DNA of 64,000 nucleotides from Chloroflexota bacterium (GCA_021372725.1 JAJFTV010000140.1:20183-84182), one strand, 5' to 3'; positions 36,198-44,898 are shown, numbered from the stretch's first letter. The notes: generated by a model not told the origin, from the sequence alone. Numbers and translations are program-made.

Positions 36198-37259
36198 TTA
36201 CTTGGCAATCGTGACTGGCATCGCTTCGGCAAAGTCATCTTTGTAAGTTTGTAGATCGATATTCCACTGCTGATAGACAGGATCATTTCTTTTATCTGCC
36301 AGGTGATACGTGTTCTGGAGAAAACCGCCCAGGTGATGAGATACTTTTTTTGCACCGAGAGTATTCAGGTGAATATCATCTGCGAAATCAGTATTTGTAT
36401 CCAGATCGATTGTTTCCATGTTTTCATCCAGACAATAATCCACATACTGCAAATTATACTTGTCAGCCAACTGCTGGATGCCGAGATGCATCGGATAGTC
36501 CCAATTGGTTCTGGGCATGGTTATTAAAACGACCTGGATGTTGTTTTCCTGACACAGTTGGATCATTTTTTCATAATAATTTAGCGAATCTTTCGATAAA
36601 TTCTTTGCTTTGTCAGCCGGCTGCATGAAATCCTGAGGAAAATTCACGGATGATGTATTAAAATACAATCCATAGTATCCTTTGTTAAGATCGATTATTT
36701 CATTTGCACTTTTTTCAAAGTTGTTACGAGTTAATTCATCCCATCTCGAGTGATAACGCAACAGGGGAAAAATATAGCTCGCGGTGGTCTGTCTCTCACT
36801 TTTTGAGGTAACCTCCATAATTAATTGCAGTTTTTCATTTGAAAACCTCATTGGATCAATGGATCTTCTCAGACTACTTTCTTCTTCATCCACCCGGTAT
36901 TTATCAAAAATGGAATTTGTCTCGATGACAACCACATCCGGCGTCTGGTACTTGAGTGTCTCAACCAGATAATAATAGGATACAACAGGCGCCTGAATCG
37001 CTGTGGCACGGACAAAACCGGTGAAACCATGTTTTTCCCACATGTCCAGGGGAATGATGCCCATGTAAAAAGAACTGGCTCCCAGGTATAAGACATCGAT
37101 TGAATTCTCCGGCTGATCATAAAATGAATCGAACCGTGCAACCACCGGCACATCTCTATGACTATAAGGGTTAAAAATTGTAGAGAAGTACGAGAACAAA
37201 AGGCAGAATATACCCAGGAATGCGGTGATTTTGATGACAAGTTGATATTTGCTCTTCAT
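36198..37259 (-). CDS. SGNH-hydrolase-like membrane-anchored protein (DltD/AlgX-like), copy 1
   Basis: A 353-residue paralogue of the next gene, with the same design: membrane helix about 8-26, S62 in YLGASSFYMG, block III VVLITMPRTNWDYPMH, and the C-terminal Asp-x-x-His in ADDIHLNTLGAKK. It starts 9 bp after the MBOAT stop, so it is coupled to it. Both copies keep all visible catalytic residues, and they are about equally far from each other along the full length, most similar at the C terminus (RNDP-YQQWNIDLQTYKDDFA). Two such partners for one MBOAT could mean two acceptors or a heterodimer. Confidence 0.78.
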   Translation of the reverse strand: MKSKYQLVIKITAFLGIFCLLFSYFSTIFNPYSHRDVPVVARFDSFYDQPENSIDVLYLGASSFYMGIIPLDMWEKHGFTGFVRATAIQAPVVSYYYLVETLKYQTPDVVVIETNSIFDKYRVDEEESSLRRSIDPMRFSNEKLQLIMEVTSKSERQTTASYIFPLLRYHSRWDELTRNNFEKSANEIIDLNKGYYGLYFNTSSVNFPQDFMQPADKAKNLSKDSLNYYEKMIQLCQENNIQVVLITMPRTNWDYPMHLGIQQLADKYNLQYVDYCLDENMETIDLDTNTDFADDIHLNTLGAKKVSHHLGGFLQNTYHLADKRNDPVYQQWNIDLQTYKDDFAEAMPVTIAK

Positions 37260-37268
37260 TGAAGCACT

Positions 37269-38867
37269 TTAAAAACCCATGTAGATGAAATCGGAGGAAA
37301 CGTATTCGATTCCATAAATGCCAAATATCAAAATGGAAAATATGGCAGTGAAATAAATCGCCCAGCGAAAAACAATATTTTGCTCGGATATTTTTTCGCG
37401 CAGCTTGTAACCTTTTTCCTGCAAGATGCCTACCACCAGCAGGACGAGCATCGCAACGATCAATAATTCCAGGTTTTTTTCATTCAGCCCCAATCTGGTA
37501 AACTGTTCGCCAGTCAAGACCCACGGGTTGAAGATCCTGAATGTTCGCTTCAACATCCTCAAGGCTGTCATCAGGTCGGGCGCCCTGGAAAAATATCGAC
37601 CGATGACAATCAGGAACGTAGTACCCAGAATTTTCATCAAGCGCCAACTGAAACTTGTTATTTTTGCATTGTCTTGAGTAAAGATACGGGAAAGAAAGGG
37701 ATCAAACAAAATGCCGGCAAAGATGAGCGTACCGTTGTACAGGCCATAGACAACATATTTCCAGTTTGCCCCATGCCAGATACCGACTGCCAAAAACGTA
37801 ATCAGCATGGCCAGGAAGGTGGGCACCAGTTTGCCCAGGTGATTGCCGAAGATTTTGCGGGACCATTTCCCCAGACGCACAAACGAACGGGAAAGCGAAA
37901 GGGGATAGAAAACATAATCCCGCATCCATTCGCTAAGCGAGATATGCCATCTTCGCCAGAAGTCGGAAATTGAGGTGGCAAAGAATGGACGCCTGAAATT
38001 TTCTCTCAGGTTAATCCCCATCACCTGTGCGATACCCCTGGCAATATCGATGCCGCCGGAGAAGTCACAATAGATTTGCACGCAGTAGAGAAAAACCGCA
38101 ATAAAAATGGTAAGCCCTTCATACTCCAGATAGTTATCGAAAACCGTATTGACAATGATCGCCGCCCGGTCTGCGATGACCAGTTTTTTGAACAGCCCCC
38201 ACAGCATCAATTGCAGGCCATATTTGGCCTGAGTAGTATCGAATTTGTGAGGTTCATAAAGCTGGCCTGCCAGTTCGTCATAGCGGCCGATAGGGCCCTG
38301 TACGATTTGTGGAAAATAAGAAACAAACAGAGCAAATTTGGCAATATTTTTATCCGGGGTAATCTTTCCGCGATATACATCGATCACATAACCAGCGGAC
38401 TGAAAGGTATAAAACGAGATCCCCAGTGGTCGCAGCAAATTCAATTCCGGGAGCGCTGCCTTGATCGACAGAAAACTCAACAGTGAATTGGTGCTGATGG
38501 CAAAGAAATTGAAATATTTTAGGAAGGCGAGAATTCCAAAGTTGATGACTAATGCAACCGCGAGAATTTTATACTTGTTCTTTTTGTTTTCTGCTTTTAA
38601 CTGCTTTTTTTGCTCTTTGGTTAGTGTATCGACGCCTTCAGCGAGTGTCCTGGTATATCGGTCATTCGCTTTCCCCATCAGAATACCAGTGTAGAAGGTT
38701 GTTACTGTTGTGAAGATGAGAAGAAGTGAGGTCAGCGGGCCGGATGCAATGTAAAAAACATAGCTTGCCACGAGCGTCACGATCCATTGAAATTTTTTTG
38801 GGATCAAAAAATAGATTGCAAATGATACCAGCAGAAAGATAAAAAATGGAAGTGAAGTAAAACTCAT
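37269..38867 (-). CDS. MBOAT-family O-acyltransferase (DltB/AlgI-like)
   Basis: A 532-residue multi-spanning protein, with about eleven or twelve helices. It carries the MBOAT signatures: FFKYFNFF-like (LKYFNFFAISTN), SFYTFQSAGYVIDVYRG, FPQIVQGPIGRYDEL, the ISDFWRRWHISLSEWMRDYV stretch with one conserved His region and the catalytic His in GIWHGANWKYVVYG. It takes an acyl group from the carrier protein in the cytoplasm and moves it to an acceptor outside. An extra cytoplasmic Lys/Glu loop (LTKEQKKQLKAENKKNK) is present near residues 75-95. Part of the dlt-like operon. Confidence 0.92.
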   Translation of the reverse strand: MSFTSLPFFIFLLVSFAIYFLIPKKFQWIVTLVASYVFYIASGPLTSLLLIFTTVTTFYTGILMGKANDRYTRTLAEGVDTLTKEQKKQLKAENKKNKYKILAVALVINFGILAFLKYFNFFAISTNSLLSFLSIKAALPELNLLRPLGISFYTFQSAGYVIDVYRGKITPDKNIAKFALFVSYFPQIVQGPIGRYDELAGQLYEPHKFDTTQAKYGLQLMLWGLFKKLVIADRAAIIVNTVFDNYLEYEGLTIFIAVFLYCVQIYCDFSGGIDIARGIAQVMGINLRENFRRPFFATSISDFWRRWHISLSEWMRDYVFYPLSLSRSFVRLGKWSRKIFGNHLGKLVPTFLAMLITFLAVGIWHGANWKYVVYGLYNGTLIFAGILFDPFLSRIFTQDNAKITSFSWRLMKILGTTFLIVIGRYFSRAPDLMTALRMLKRTFRIFNPWVLTGEQFTRLGLNEKNLELLIVAMLVLLVVGILQEKGYKLREKISEQNIVFRWAIYFTAIFSILIFGIYGIEYVSSDFIYMGF

Positions 38868-38920
38868 CGATGATTCCCTCGTCCTGATGTTTCAGCCAGG
38901 CAGGCTGTGCAATTCAGGAA

Positions 38921-39151
38921 TTACCCTTCGTCTTGAAGCCGTCGGATCAGTTCAATAATGGCACTTGCTGAGTTGAAGTTTTCCGGAAGCAGGTTCTCCA
39001 CCCCGATTTCAATATCAAAATGATCATTGATTTCCCCCACCAAAGAAATGATGTCAAAGGAATCGAGGATACCCTCGTCAATCAGTTTCTGTTGATTTGT
39101 AAAATCCACGTCAGGTCGCAATTCGGACAAAATTATTAACAGTTCTTCCAT
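38921..39151 (-). CDS. Acyl/aminoacyl carrier protein (DltC-like)
   Basis: A 76-residue carrier protein. The phosphopantetheine serine is S31 in EGILDSFDIISLV, and the helices I-IV fold is evident; the DSF(D/E) form and acidic C terminus (IIELIRRLQDEG) are as in DltC. The ATG at 39151 is taken, because AAGGA is 7 nt upstream and the fold begins there; a longer frame reaching 39235 overlaps the GNAT gene. It would be loaded by the adenylating enzyme of the operon and unloaded by the MBOAT. Confidence 0.88.
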   Translation of the reverse strand: MEELLIILSELRPDVDFTNQQKLIDEGILDSFDIISLVGEINDHFDIEIGVENLLPENFNSASAIIELIRRLQDEG

Positions 39152-39161
39152 TATTTTTTCC

Positions 39162-40016
39162 TTAAATCTGGATGTGATTATCTTGTAATTTCTGGAGCAG
39201 TTGGCTTGAAACCACGCCATCGAATTGAAATCCAAAATAAAGATACAGTTTGATGGCTGGCAAATTATTGGTTTCCACCCAAAGAATGTAACGGTTGATA
39301 TTAATACATTCTGAAAAACAGAAATTCATCAAAATCTTTGCCAGCCCGCGCCGCCGGTGCTTTTCATCCACTGCCACATGCCGGATTATGCAGACCTTGT
39401 TTTCAGGCTGAAACTGGAGTGCAGCAGCGATATGTTGACCCTTGTCCAGAACACACAAGATCTGTTTTTTTTCGAGATAGTTTATCATCTCATCACCGGA
39501 AGGCAGGGCATCACTATAAATATCCAGTGTGCTTCTCCAGAGCGCTGTGATTTCATCAAGGTGCGAACACCGGGCAAATGCTTTCGTATAATCCATGCTA
39601 TCCGGAATTTGCGGATTGAAGGGCTCCGAATCCACAAAACCGGCAGTGAGCGACATCCGTTTGTAAGATTTGTACCGGGTGAAGCCGCCGCCAACCCATT
39701 TGTCTTCTATCGCACATAGTACGCCGGGTTTACTTGAATCCCGGTGGATCAGGTTGATAATAACCGGTTTGTCTGGTTTGCCAAACCCAACCTCGGCCTG
39801 TTCTGCCAGATAAAAGTACAGGTTGTAAAAATCTCCCTCATCACAAAGAAAGCAAATCCCGGTTTCCATGCTCGCATAGAACATTTTCTTTTGATGAGTG
39901 TATCGTTGGATATGAGCCGGCAGGAGATAACAGTTTGAAATCAGATTTCCTGAAGCTGCCTTTGTCTCTTTTACCAGAGCGCTGAAATGCTTTAGATCAT
40001 TAACCCGTTCCATCAA
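39162..40016 (-). CDS. GNAT-family N-acetyltransferase in dlt-like operon
   Basis: A 284-residue protein with two parts. The C-terminal half (about 150-280) is a GNAT domain: the beta4 strand and acetyl-CoA loop are IIRHVAVDEKHRRRGLAKIL, with R/Q-x-x-G-x-G/A as RRRGLA, followed by YILWVETNNLPAIKLYLYFGF. The N-terminal half (about 20-140) also looks GNAT-like but lacks an acyl-CoA loop. It overlaps the adenylating gene by 17 bp and ends 10 bp before the carrier gene, so it is a built-in member of the operon. It may acylate the substrate amine before or after transfer. Start TTG 40016 or ATG 40013, with AAGGA upstream. Confidence 0.83.
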   Translation of the reverse strand: MMERVNDLKHFSALVKETKAASGNLISNCYLLPAHIQRYTHQKKMFYASMETGICFLCDEGDFYNLYFYLAEQAEVGFGKPDKPVIINLIHRDSSKPGVLCAIEDKWVGGGFTRYKSYKRMSLTAGFVDSEPFNPQIPDSMDYTKAFARCSHLDEITALWRSTLDIYSDALPSGDEMINYLEKKQILCVLDKGQHIAAALQFQPENKVCIIRHVAVDEKHRRRGLAKILMNFCFSECININRYILWVETNNLPAIKLYLYFGFQFDGVVSSQLLQKLQDNHIQI

Positions 40017-41526
40017 GATACTGTTCCTTCAATTTGATTCTGTCAATTTTGGCATTCTTGTTCAGGGGCAGTTGTTCAAAGTGAACCAGTTTATTGGGCA
40101 GCATATATTTGGGAAGATATTTCTGCAGGCCGATTAAAATCTCCCGCTCACATTTTTGAGGAGCTTGATAAAATGCGACGATTTTTTCACGCTGTGGATC
40201 ATACAGGCAGCAAGCCGCGTCGATAAAATTCAATGCGTTAAGCGCGACTTCGATTTCACCCAATTCAATCCGGTGCCCCTTATGTTTTATCTGGTGATCC
40301 TTGCGGGAGATGAACAGCAATTCGTTGCGTTCATTATATTTGCCCAGGTCACCTGTTCGGAAAATCAAATCCGGATAATCGGGATTTAACGGGTTTTGAC
40401 AAAATGCCTTGGCTGTCTCGTCGGGATTTTTATAATACCCGGTTGCCAGACAGGAACCTCGGATATAGATCTCTCCCAACTCGCCGTTTTCAACGGGCCG
40501 GCCTTTCTCATTAAGTACCAGGATGCTGTTATTCGGAAAGGGCGTTCCGATGGGCAACACTTCGTTATCCGCAAACGGCCTGTCGACAATAAAATATGTG
40601 CAGTTATAGGCGATCTCTGATTGACCATAAAGATTAATATACTGTGCTTCTGGAAGGTATTTCCGCCAGTAATTGAGGACCTTGTTTGGCATGACCTCAC
40701 CAGAGAACAGGATTTTATTAAGGTATGCAGGAGTATCCTTGTCCAACCCCTTTAGACTGGCAATAACGCGCAAGGCCGAAGTTACCCAAATTGCGGTGTT
40801 GACTCTTTTTTCAGTGAGGTATTTGACCAGATTCGACGGGAAGGAAAATAGTTCGCCAGGAATGATCTGCAGTGTCGCTCCATGCTTAAGGGTTGAGTAA
40901 ATATCCTTTAAAGAAACACTAAAATCAAATGGAGCTTGATTCCCCAAAATACATTCTGCTGAAAATTCAAAAATTTCTGAAAAAATATCTGTCATAGATA
41001 TGACAGAGCGGTGATTGATCACAACACCTTTGGGTATGCCTGTCGATCCGGAAGTAAAGAATATACACAATGGATCAGAATCAAGGCAATTGCTGCGGAT
41101 TCCGGAAAGCCTGTCTTCATCGATGGGACAAGTCACGGCATCTTTGAACAGAATTTGCTGCCCTTTGAATTGCAGCAAGTTCATTAACTCGGCATCCTTG
41201 TGTGACAGGATGACGGCTTGAGGTTGCAGGGCGTTTAGAATCAAATCAATTCGATGAGGGGGTTGTTTGCCGTCGATGGGGACATAAAAATTCCCGCTGA
41301 AAACTGTTCCCAAAAACGATACCAGGCTTGAGATATTCCGGTTAATCACAACTGCGACAGGCTGGTTGGTTTTGCCATTTAATACTGCGGCCAGATAGCT
41401 TCCAATTGCCTTCGCCTGATGAAGAAGGTCGCAGTACGTTACCTGCTCTTGCGGGTCGGCAAATGCTGTTTTATTGGGATACTTATCGGCCGAGCGCTCC
41501 AGATATTCCAGTACATTGGTTCTCAT
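40000..41526 (-). CDS. Adenylating enzyme (DltA-like, AMP-binding)
   Basis: A 508-residue ANL-family adenylation enzyme. Core motifs are A3 FTSGSTGIPKG (157-167), A5 NLYGQSEIAYN, A7 YRTGD-like IFRTGDLGKY, A8 KHKGHRIELGEIE and A10 NKNAKIDR with the catalytic lysine. It matches DltA (D-alanine:carrier protein ligase) in the middle part LGNQAPFDFSVSLKDIYSTL and SGEVMPNKVLN. It would activate an amino acid as AMP ester and load it on the carrier protein 0.85 kb downstream. D-Ala is the best guess; no specificity code can be trusted without a model. First gene of a six-gene operon. Confidence 0.88.
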   Translation of the reverse strand: MRTNVLEYLERSADKYPNKTAFADPQEQVTYCDLLHQAKAIGSYLAAVLNGKTNQPVAVVINRNISSLVSFLGTVFSGNFYVPIDGKQPPHRIDLILNALQPQAVILSHKDAELMNLLQFKGQQILFKDAVTCPIDEDRLSGIRSNCLDSDPLCIFFTSGSTGIPKGVVINHRSVISMTDIFSEIFEFSAECILGNQAPFDFSVSLKDIYSTLKHGATLQIIPGELFSFPSNLVKYLTEKRVNTAIWVTSALRVIASLKGLDKDTPAYLNKILFSGEVMPNKVLNYWRKYLPEAQYINLYGQSEIAYNCTYFIVDRPFADNEVLPIGTPFPNNSILVLNEKGRPVENGELGEIYIRGSCLATGYYKNPDETAKAFCQNPLNPDYPDLIFRTGDLGKYNERNELLFISRKDHQIKHKGHRIELGEIEVALNALNFIDAACCLYDPQREKIVAFYQAPQKCEREILIGLQKYLPKYMLPNKLVHFEQLPLNKNAKIDRIKLKEQYLDGTG

Positions 41527-41640
41527 TTTTTCGCGATGCTCAACAGCGGCGAGTTAATAATAGATCATGCCGATCAACTTTGATTTATGACTCAGCAGAT
41601 TTATTTATACCACATCTTTACAGTGGACAAAGGAATCTTG

Positions 41641-42570
41641 TTAATGGAACGAGAGAACAAGAATTGCCAGGAGGGGCAGTGTAATCATCGAGAGCAGGGT
41701 GCTGAACAGGGTGGCCGATGCTGTAAATTGTGCATCGGCCTGATAACGTTTTGCCATGATGGTGGTGGAAACGGCCACCGGCATGCCTGCTTCCATGATG
41801 ATTACGTTCTCGGGCAGATTGAGTGGGCCGCTGATCAGGAAAATTCCCAGCATCAGCAGGGGCACCAGGACCAGTCGCAGCACAACGACCCCTGCCAGAT
41901 CACGGGTTAAAGCGGATTTTTGAAAGCGCAGATTCCCAATTTGTGCTCCGGCAACCAGCAGTGCGATGGGAAGTGTAGCCTGACCTACTGTGGAAAGCGG
42001 GTTGGTAAGCCAGGAAGGGAACTCAACCCCGGCTGTCGCGACAATCAGGCCCAACAGAACGCTGATGACCAGCGGGTTAAGCAACATGCTTTTCCAGTCG
42101 CCGGCCTTCCCGCCGCTCAAAAGCCAGACCCCCAGCGAAAATCCCACGATCGTTAGCCCGAAATCATAAATGACCGCATAGAATGCAGCGGTAGGGCCGA
42201 AAAGCGCTTCACAGATCGGAATCCCCAGGAAAGCAGTGTTGGCGAGCAAAAGGCAGAAGCTGAAGACCGATTTTCGTTTTTCAGGAACTCTCAGTGGTTT
42301 ATACAGGAGAGGTGCAATCAGCAAACTGATAAGAGGAATGAAGATACCTGCCACGAGAACAATGGGGGCTTGTCCCAGCGCTTCGATTGAGGCGTTTCGG
42401 GAAGTGGTATAGAACAGATAAAACGGAAGCAGGACATCAATCACCAGCCATGAAAGATCCGCAAGTGTGTCTTCTCCCATGGGGTGCAGACGTTGTACCC
42501 CAAATCCCAGTGCAAAAATAAAAAATACGGTGGCAAATGCCGCGATGAATTGAGTGTTGTCGATAAGAAT
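41641..42570 (-). CDS. AEC-family transporter, apparent ATT start
   Basis: A membrane transporter of the auxin efflux carrier family, about ten helices in two five-helix halves, with LLANTAFLGIPICEALFG and late MEAGMPVAVSTTIMAKRY as signatures. The first ATG (42480) would remove the first helix. In frame upstream lie 30 codons that encode a normal AEC helix 1 (QFIAAFATVFFIFALGFG), with no ATG, GTG or TTG; the only start with a ribosome site is ATT at 42570, GAGGT 5 nt before it. I therefore place the start there (309 residues). A sequencing error is an alternative. Substrate unknown (organic acids or amino acids in relatives). Confidence 0.8.
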   Translation of the reverse strand: MLIDNTQFIAAFATVFFIFALGFGVQRLHPMGEDTLADLSWLVIDVLLPFYLFYTTSRNASIEALGQAPIVLVAGIFIPLISLLIAPLLYKPLRVPEKRKSVFSFCLLLANTAFLGIPICEALFGPTAAFYAVIYDFGLTIVGFSLGVWLLSGGKAGDWKSMLLNPLVISVLLGLIVATAGVEFPSWLTNPLSTVGQATLPIALLVAGAQIGNLRFQKSALTRDLAGVVVLRLVLVPLLMLGIFLISGPLNLPENVIIMEAGMPVAVSTTIMAKRYQADAQFTASATLFSTLLSMITLPLLAILVLSFH

Positions 42571-42608
42571 GGGACACCTCGGAACGGTAAGAATAAGGGG
42601 CTGTCAGA

Positions 42609-43139
42609 TTATAGAAGGCTTTCCCTGTTTTCACAAGGGAAAGCAGGGCATATCATAAACTCACAATATTCATCCCCATCCAGAACGTTTTTGGAATGGA
42701 TAAATTCAAGATCAGGATTGTAGGCCTGATACTTGGCCTGATCCACGTAACAGTACAACCTTCCCAGCTCGACGGCGCGCGGCCCGATCTCCTTGAATGC
42801 TGCGGCGATGGGGCAAAAGGTCGCGATGGACCTTTGCTCACCATCAGGAAGTATAATCAGACTGGTTTTCCAGCCGTATTTGGGCAAGTCGCGGATTTTA
42901 CCGTAATTTTCATCGGTCAGGGGCAGTCCCAGCGCCTCAACACCCTCACGACAGGTTCTGCCGCAGTGTCCACCATACGCCTGGATGGCTTTCCGGATGA
43001 GCTTCCGGCCTGCTTCCTCGCCAAGCTCTTCGACGATGATCTCAGAGAAGTAATAATGTAGCAGCGCCGTTCGACGGGCCATCAGGTTGACTTCAAATGC
43101 ACATTCCTCCGGGCTGATGTTCTTCTGTTGTTCGGTCAT
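42609..43139 (-). CDS. ATC hydrolase-family protein (second in window)
   Basis: A 176-residue protein. It has the family order seen in L-2-amino-thiazoline-4-carboxylate hydrolase relatives: helical N-terminal part (LLHYYFSEIIVEELGEEAG), AIQAYGGHCGRTCREGVEALG, then LYCYVDQAKYQAYNPDLEF with the conserved Cys and Asp, and the end GDEYCEFMICP. Function unknown, as for most of the family. ATG 43139 has GGAGG 5-6 nt upstream. The AEC transporter follows after 38 bp on the same strand, so an operon is likely and the pair could import or export and then hydrolyse a small compound. Confidence 0.75.
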   Translation of the reverse strand: MTEQQKNISPEECAFEVNLMARRTALLHYYFSEIIVEELGEEAGRKLIRKAIQAYGGHCGRTCREGVEALGLPLTDENYGKIRDLPKYGWKTSLIILPDGEQRSIATFCPIAAAFKEIGPRAVELGRLYCYVDQAKYQAYNPDLEFIHSKNVLDGDEYCEFMICPAFPCENRESLL

Positions 43140-43342
43140 CGTGTCCTCCAATCAATTTACGGGTGAGAATGTGTGAAATTCTCAGACGGGATTCTCTCTA
43201 CAATCAGTGAGTGTATTTTCTGTTCTTTATTCGATATCGAACCGAATTCAATACTCTCGAATCAAAAAATGTCGATCTTGCCTGCTCAATTCTACAACAA
43301 TTCAGCGTAGAATTGAGGGTACTTCATTTCAACGGGGTGATT

Positions 43343-43438
43343 ATGTCCCGGAAATTTGCTTTCTCATTTCTCATTCTGCTTCTGCCTGCTTTCGCTGGCT
43401 TCACGCATTCCTGCCATGCAGGAGAATGCTGCCCATGA
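43343..43438 (+). CDS. Possible 31-residue leader peptide overlapping the hydrolase start
   Basis: A short ORF begins at ATG 43343 after GGGGTG, has a hydrophobic stretch (FAFSFLILLLPAFAGF) like a signal sequence, and ends HSCHAGECCP with an ATGA overlap on the hydrolase start codon. The arrangement suggests translational coupling. Too short to be sure; it could be chance. Confidence 0.35.
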   Translation: MSRKFAFSFLILLLPAFAGFTHSCHAGECCP

Positions 43439-44397
43439 ACCGAACCGTCAAAGTGCTGGCCTACGTCCTGGTTACTCTTGCCATTCTGCTGGCAGTCGTA
43501 CCACTGCTGATACCCGTTGAGCCGGCCCCGAATACCCGGCCGCTGGAGGAGCTTGTTGACCCCGACAGCCAGTATATCGATGCCAGGGGGGTCAAAATTT
43601 ATTACCGCCAGTCGGGCGTGAACGAGCCGGTTTTTATCCTTTTGCATGGGTTAGGTGGCTCCACCTATTCATGGCGTGCGGTATTTGATGATTTTGCCAG
43701 CCAGGGAACGGTGATTGCTTACGACCGCCCGGCTTTTGGCCTTACCGAGCGCCCGTTGCCGGGTGAATGGGGGGATGAAAATCCGTATTCCAATGAGGCA
43801 CAGTTGGAGCAATTATGGGCCTTGATGGATACCCTCGGCGTGCAGAAAGCGATCCTTGTTGGTCACTCGGCCGGCGGTGCGGTGGCGATACAGGCTGCCC
43901 TGGAACACCCGGAACGGGTGGAGTCGTTGATCCTGGTGGATGCAGCGGTATATAGCAGCATGAGCGCCCCGGCATGGGTGCGCAAATTGTTCAACTTGCG
44001 GCAGGTTGACAGGCTTGGGCCGCTCTTTATCAGGCTCGTTTCAGGTCGGGCAGGAAAGCTCCTTGAACGAGCCTGGCATGATCCATCTCTCATGACACAG
44101 GATATTGTGGAAGGCTATTTCAGGCCGTTCCAGGTGGATAATTGGGACACAGCGCTATGGGAACTGGTGAAAGCCCGCAGTAATCCGCAAATCAAACCCA
44201 GGCTGGAGGAGCTTTCGCTGCCGGTACTGGTGATCACCGGTGATGATGATCACGTGATCCCCATCTGGCAAAGCCAGCGCCTGGCCAAGGCAATCCCTGA
44301 TGCCAGACTGGTTGTCATCGAAAATTGTGGTCACATCCCGCAGGAGGAGTGTCCGGAGGAATTTTTATCCGCCGTCGAGGCGTTTCTGGTCAAGTGA
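43435..44397 (+). CDS. Alpha/beta hydrolase, membrane-anchored
   Basis: A 320-residue hydrolase with an N-terminal membrane helix (about 7-25, VLAYVLVTLAILLAVVPLL) followed by the alpha/beta domain. The oxyanion motif is LLHGLGGSTYSW, the nucleophile elbow GHSAGGA (Ser), the acid Asp in VITGDDDHVIP and the catalytic His in ENCGHIPQEE. These are of the epoxide hydrolase/esterase/BioH type; substrate not predictable. The ATG at 43435 is chosen because an upstream in-frame extension (to 43207) has unrelated, low-quality sequence. AGGAG is about 10 nt upstream. It overlaps the convergent ProX-like gene by 33 bp. Confidence 0.88.
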   Translation: MNRTVKVLAYVLVTLAILLAVVPLLIPVEPAPNTRPLEELVDPDSQYIDARGVKIYYRQSGVNEPVFILLHGLGGSTYSWRAVFDDFASQGTVIAYDRPAFGLTERPLPGEWGDENPYSNEAQLEQLWALMDTLGVQKAILVGHSAGGAVAIQAALEHPERVESLILVDAAVYSSMSAPAWVRKLFNLRQVDRLGPLFIRLVSGRAGKLLERAWHDPSLMTQDIVEGYFRPFQVDNWDTALWELVKARSNPQIKPRLEELSLPVLVITGDDDHVIPIWQSQRLAKAIPDARLVVIENCGHIPQEECPEEFLSAVEAFLVK

Positions 44398-44898
44398 CAC
44401 AGGTTTTTCCGGCACATCGATGATCTGAGGGATGTGCCCGGTCAGGTTAAAAAAGCGCGCAATGTCATCCCTGCTGATTACCAGCGTCGCGGTATTGACC
44501 AGCGGGTGACACTGAAAAGAGTCAGACTGCCAAAGAGAGCGATCCACCAGAATGCCAACCCGCTTTTGGGTATCGTTGATGAGTGCCAGAACGGAGACTG
44601 AACCCGGTTCAAGCCCCAGCAATTCCTTCAGTTTTTCCGGTGTTCCAAAACGCGGTTTGCCTAATCCCAGTTCCTTTCCCAATCGGTTAAAGAATACCTG
44701 TTTGTCGCTCTGTATCCACAGAATGAAGTAATGTTCCTTTTTCTCATCGCAAATGAAAAGGTTTTTGGTGCGCGTTCCGGGAGCATCCAGCAGGTAAAAG
44801 CTGGCCTGTTCGACCGTATAGACAGCCGGATGTTCGATCCGTTGGTAGGCGATTTGGTGGTCGACCAGATATTCGTATAGCCCTCTTTCGTTCATCAT
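44365..44898 (-). CDS. ProX/YbaK-type prolyl-tRNA editing domain protein
   Basis: A 177-residue stand-alone editing enzyme of the YbaK/ProX family that hydrolyses mischarged aminoacyl-tRNAs, such as Ala-tRNAPro. The family marks are YQRIEHPAVYTVEQA, TRTKNLFICDEKKEHYFILW (core RTKNLFICDEKK) and the late SVSVLALINDTQKRVGILVD and CHPLVNTATLVIS. Length matches ProX, lacking the synthetase portion. Convergent with the alpha/beta hydrolase with an overlap of 33 bp. Confidence 0.87.
   Translation of the reverse strand: MMNERGLYEYLVDHQIAYQRIEHPAVYTVEQASFYLLDAPGTRTKNLFICDEKKEHYFILWIQSDKQVFFNRLGKELGLGKPRFGTPEKLKELLGLEPGSVSVLALINDTQKRVGILVDRSLWQSDSFQCHPLVNTATLVISRDDIARFFNLTGHIPQIIDVPEKPVSLDQKRLDGG

Noticed and set aside
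35089..41526. Operon as an alginate acetylation (AlgI/AlgJ) set
   Set aside because: The presence of a DltA-like adenylating enzyme and DltC-like carrier points to aminoacyl transfer, not acetyl transfer from acetyl-CoA.
43207..43434. Upstream extension of the alpha/beta hydrolase
   Set aside because: The added 76 residues are Cys/Arg/Ser-rich and not like the family; the helix and domain start right after the ATG at 43435.
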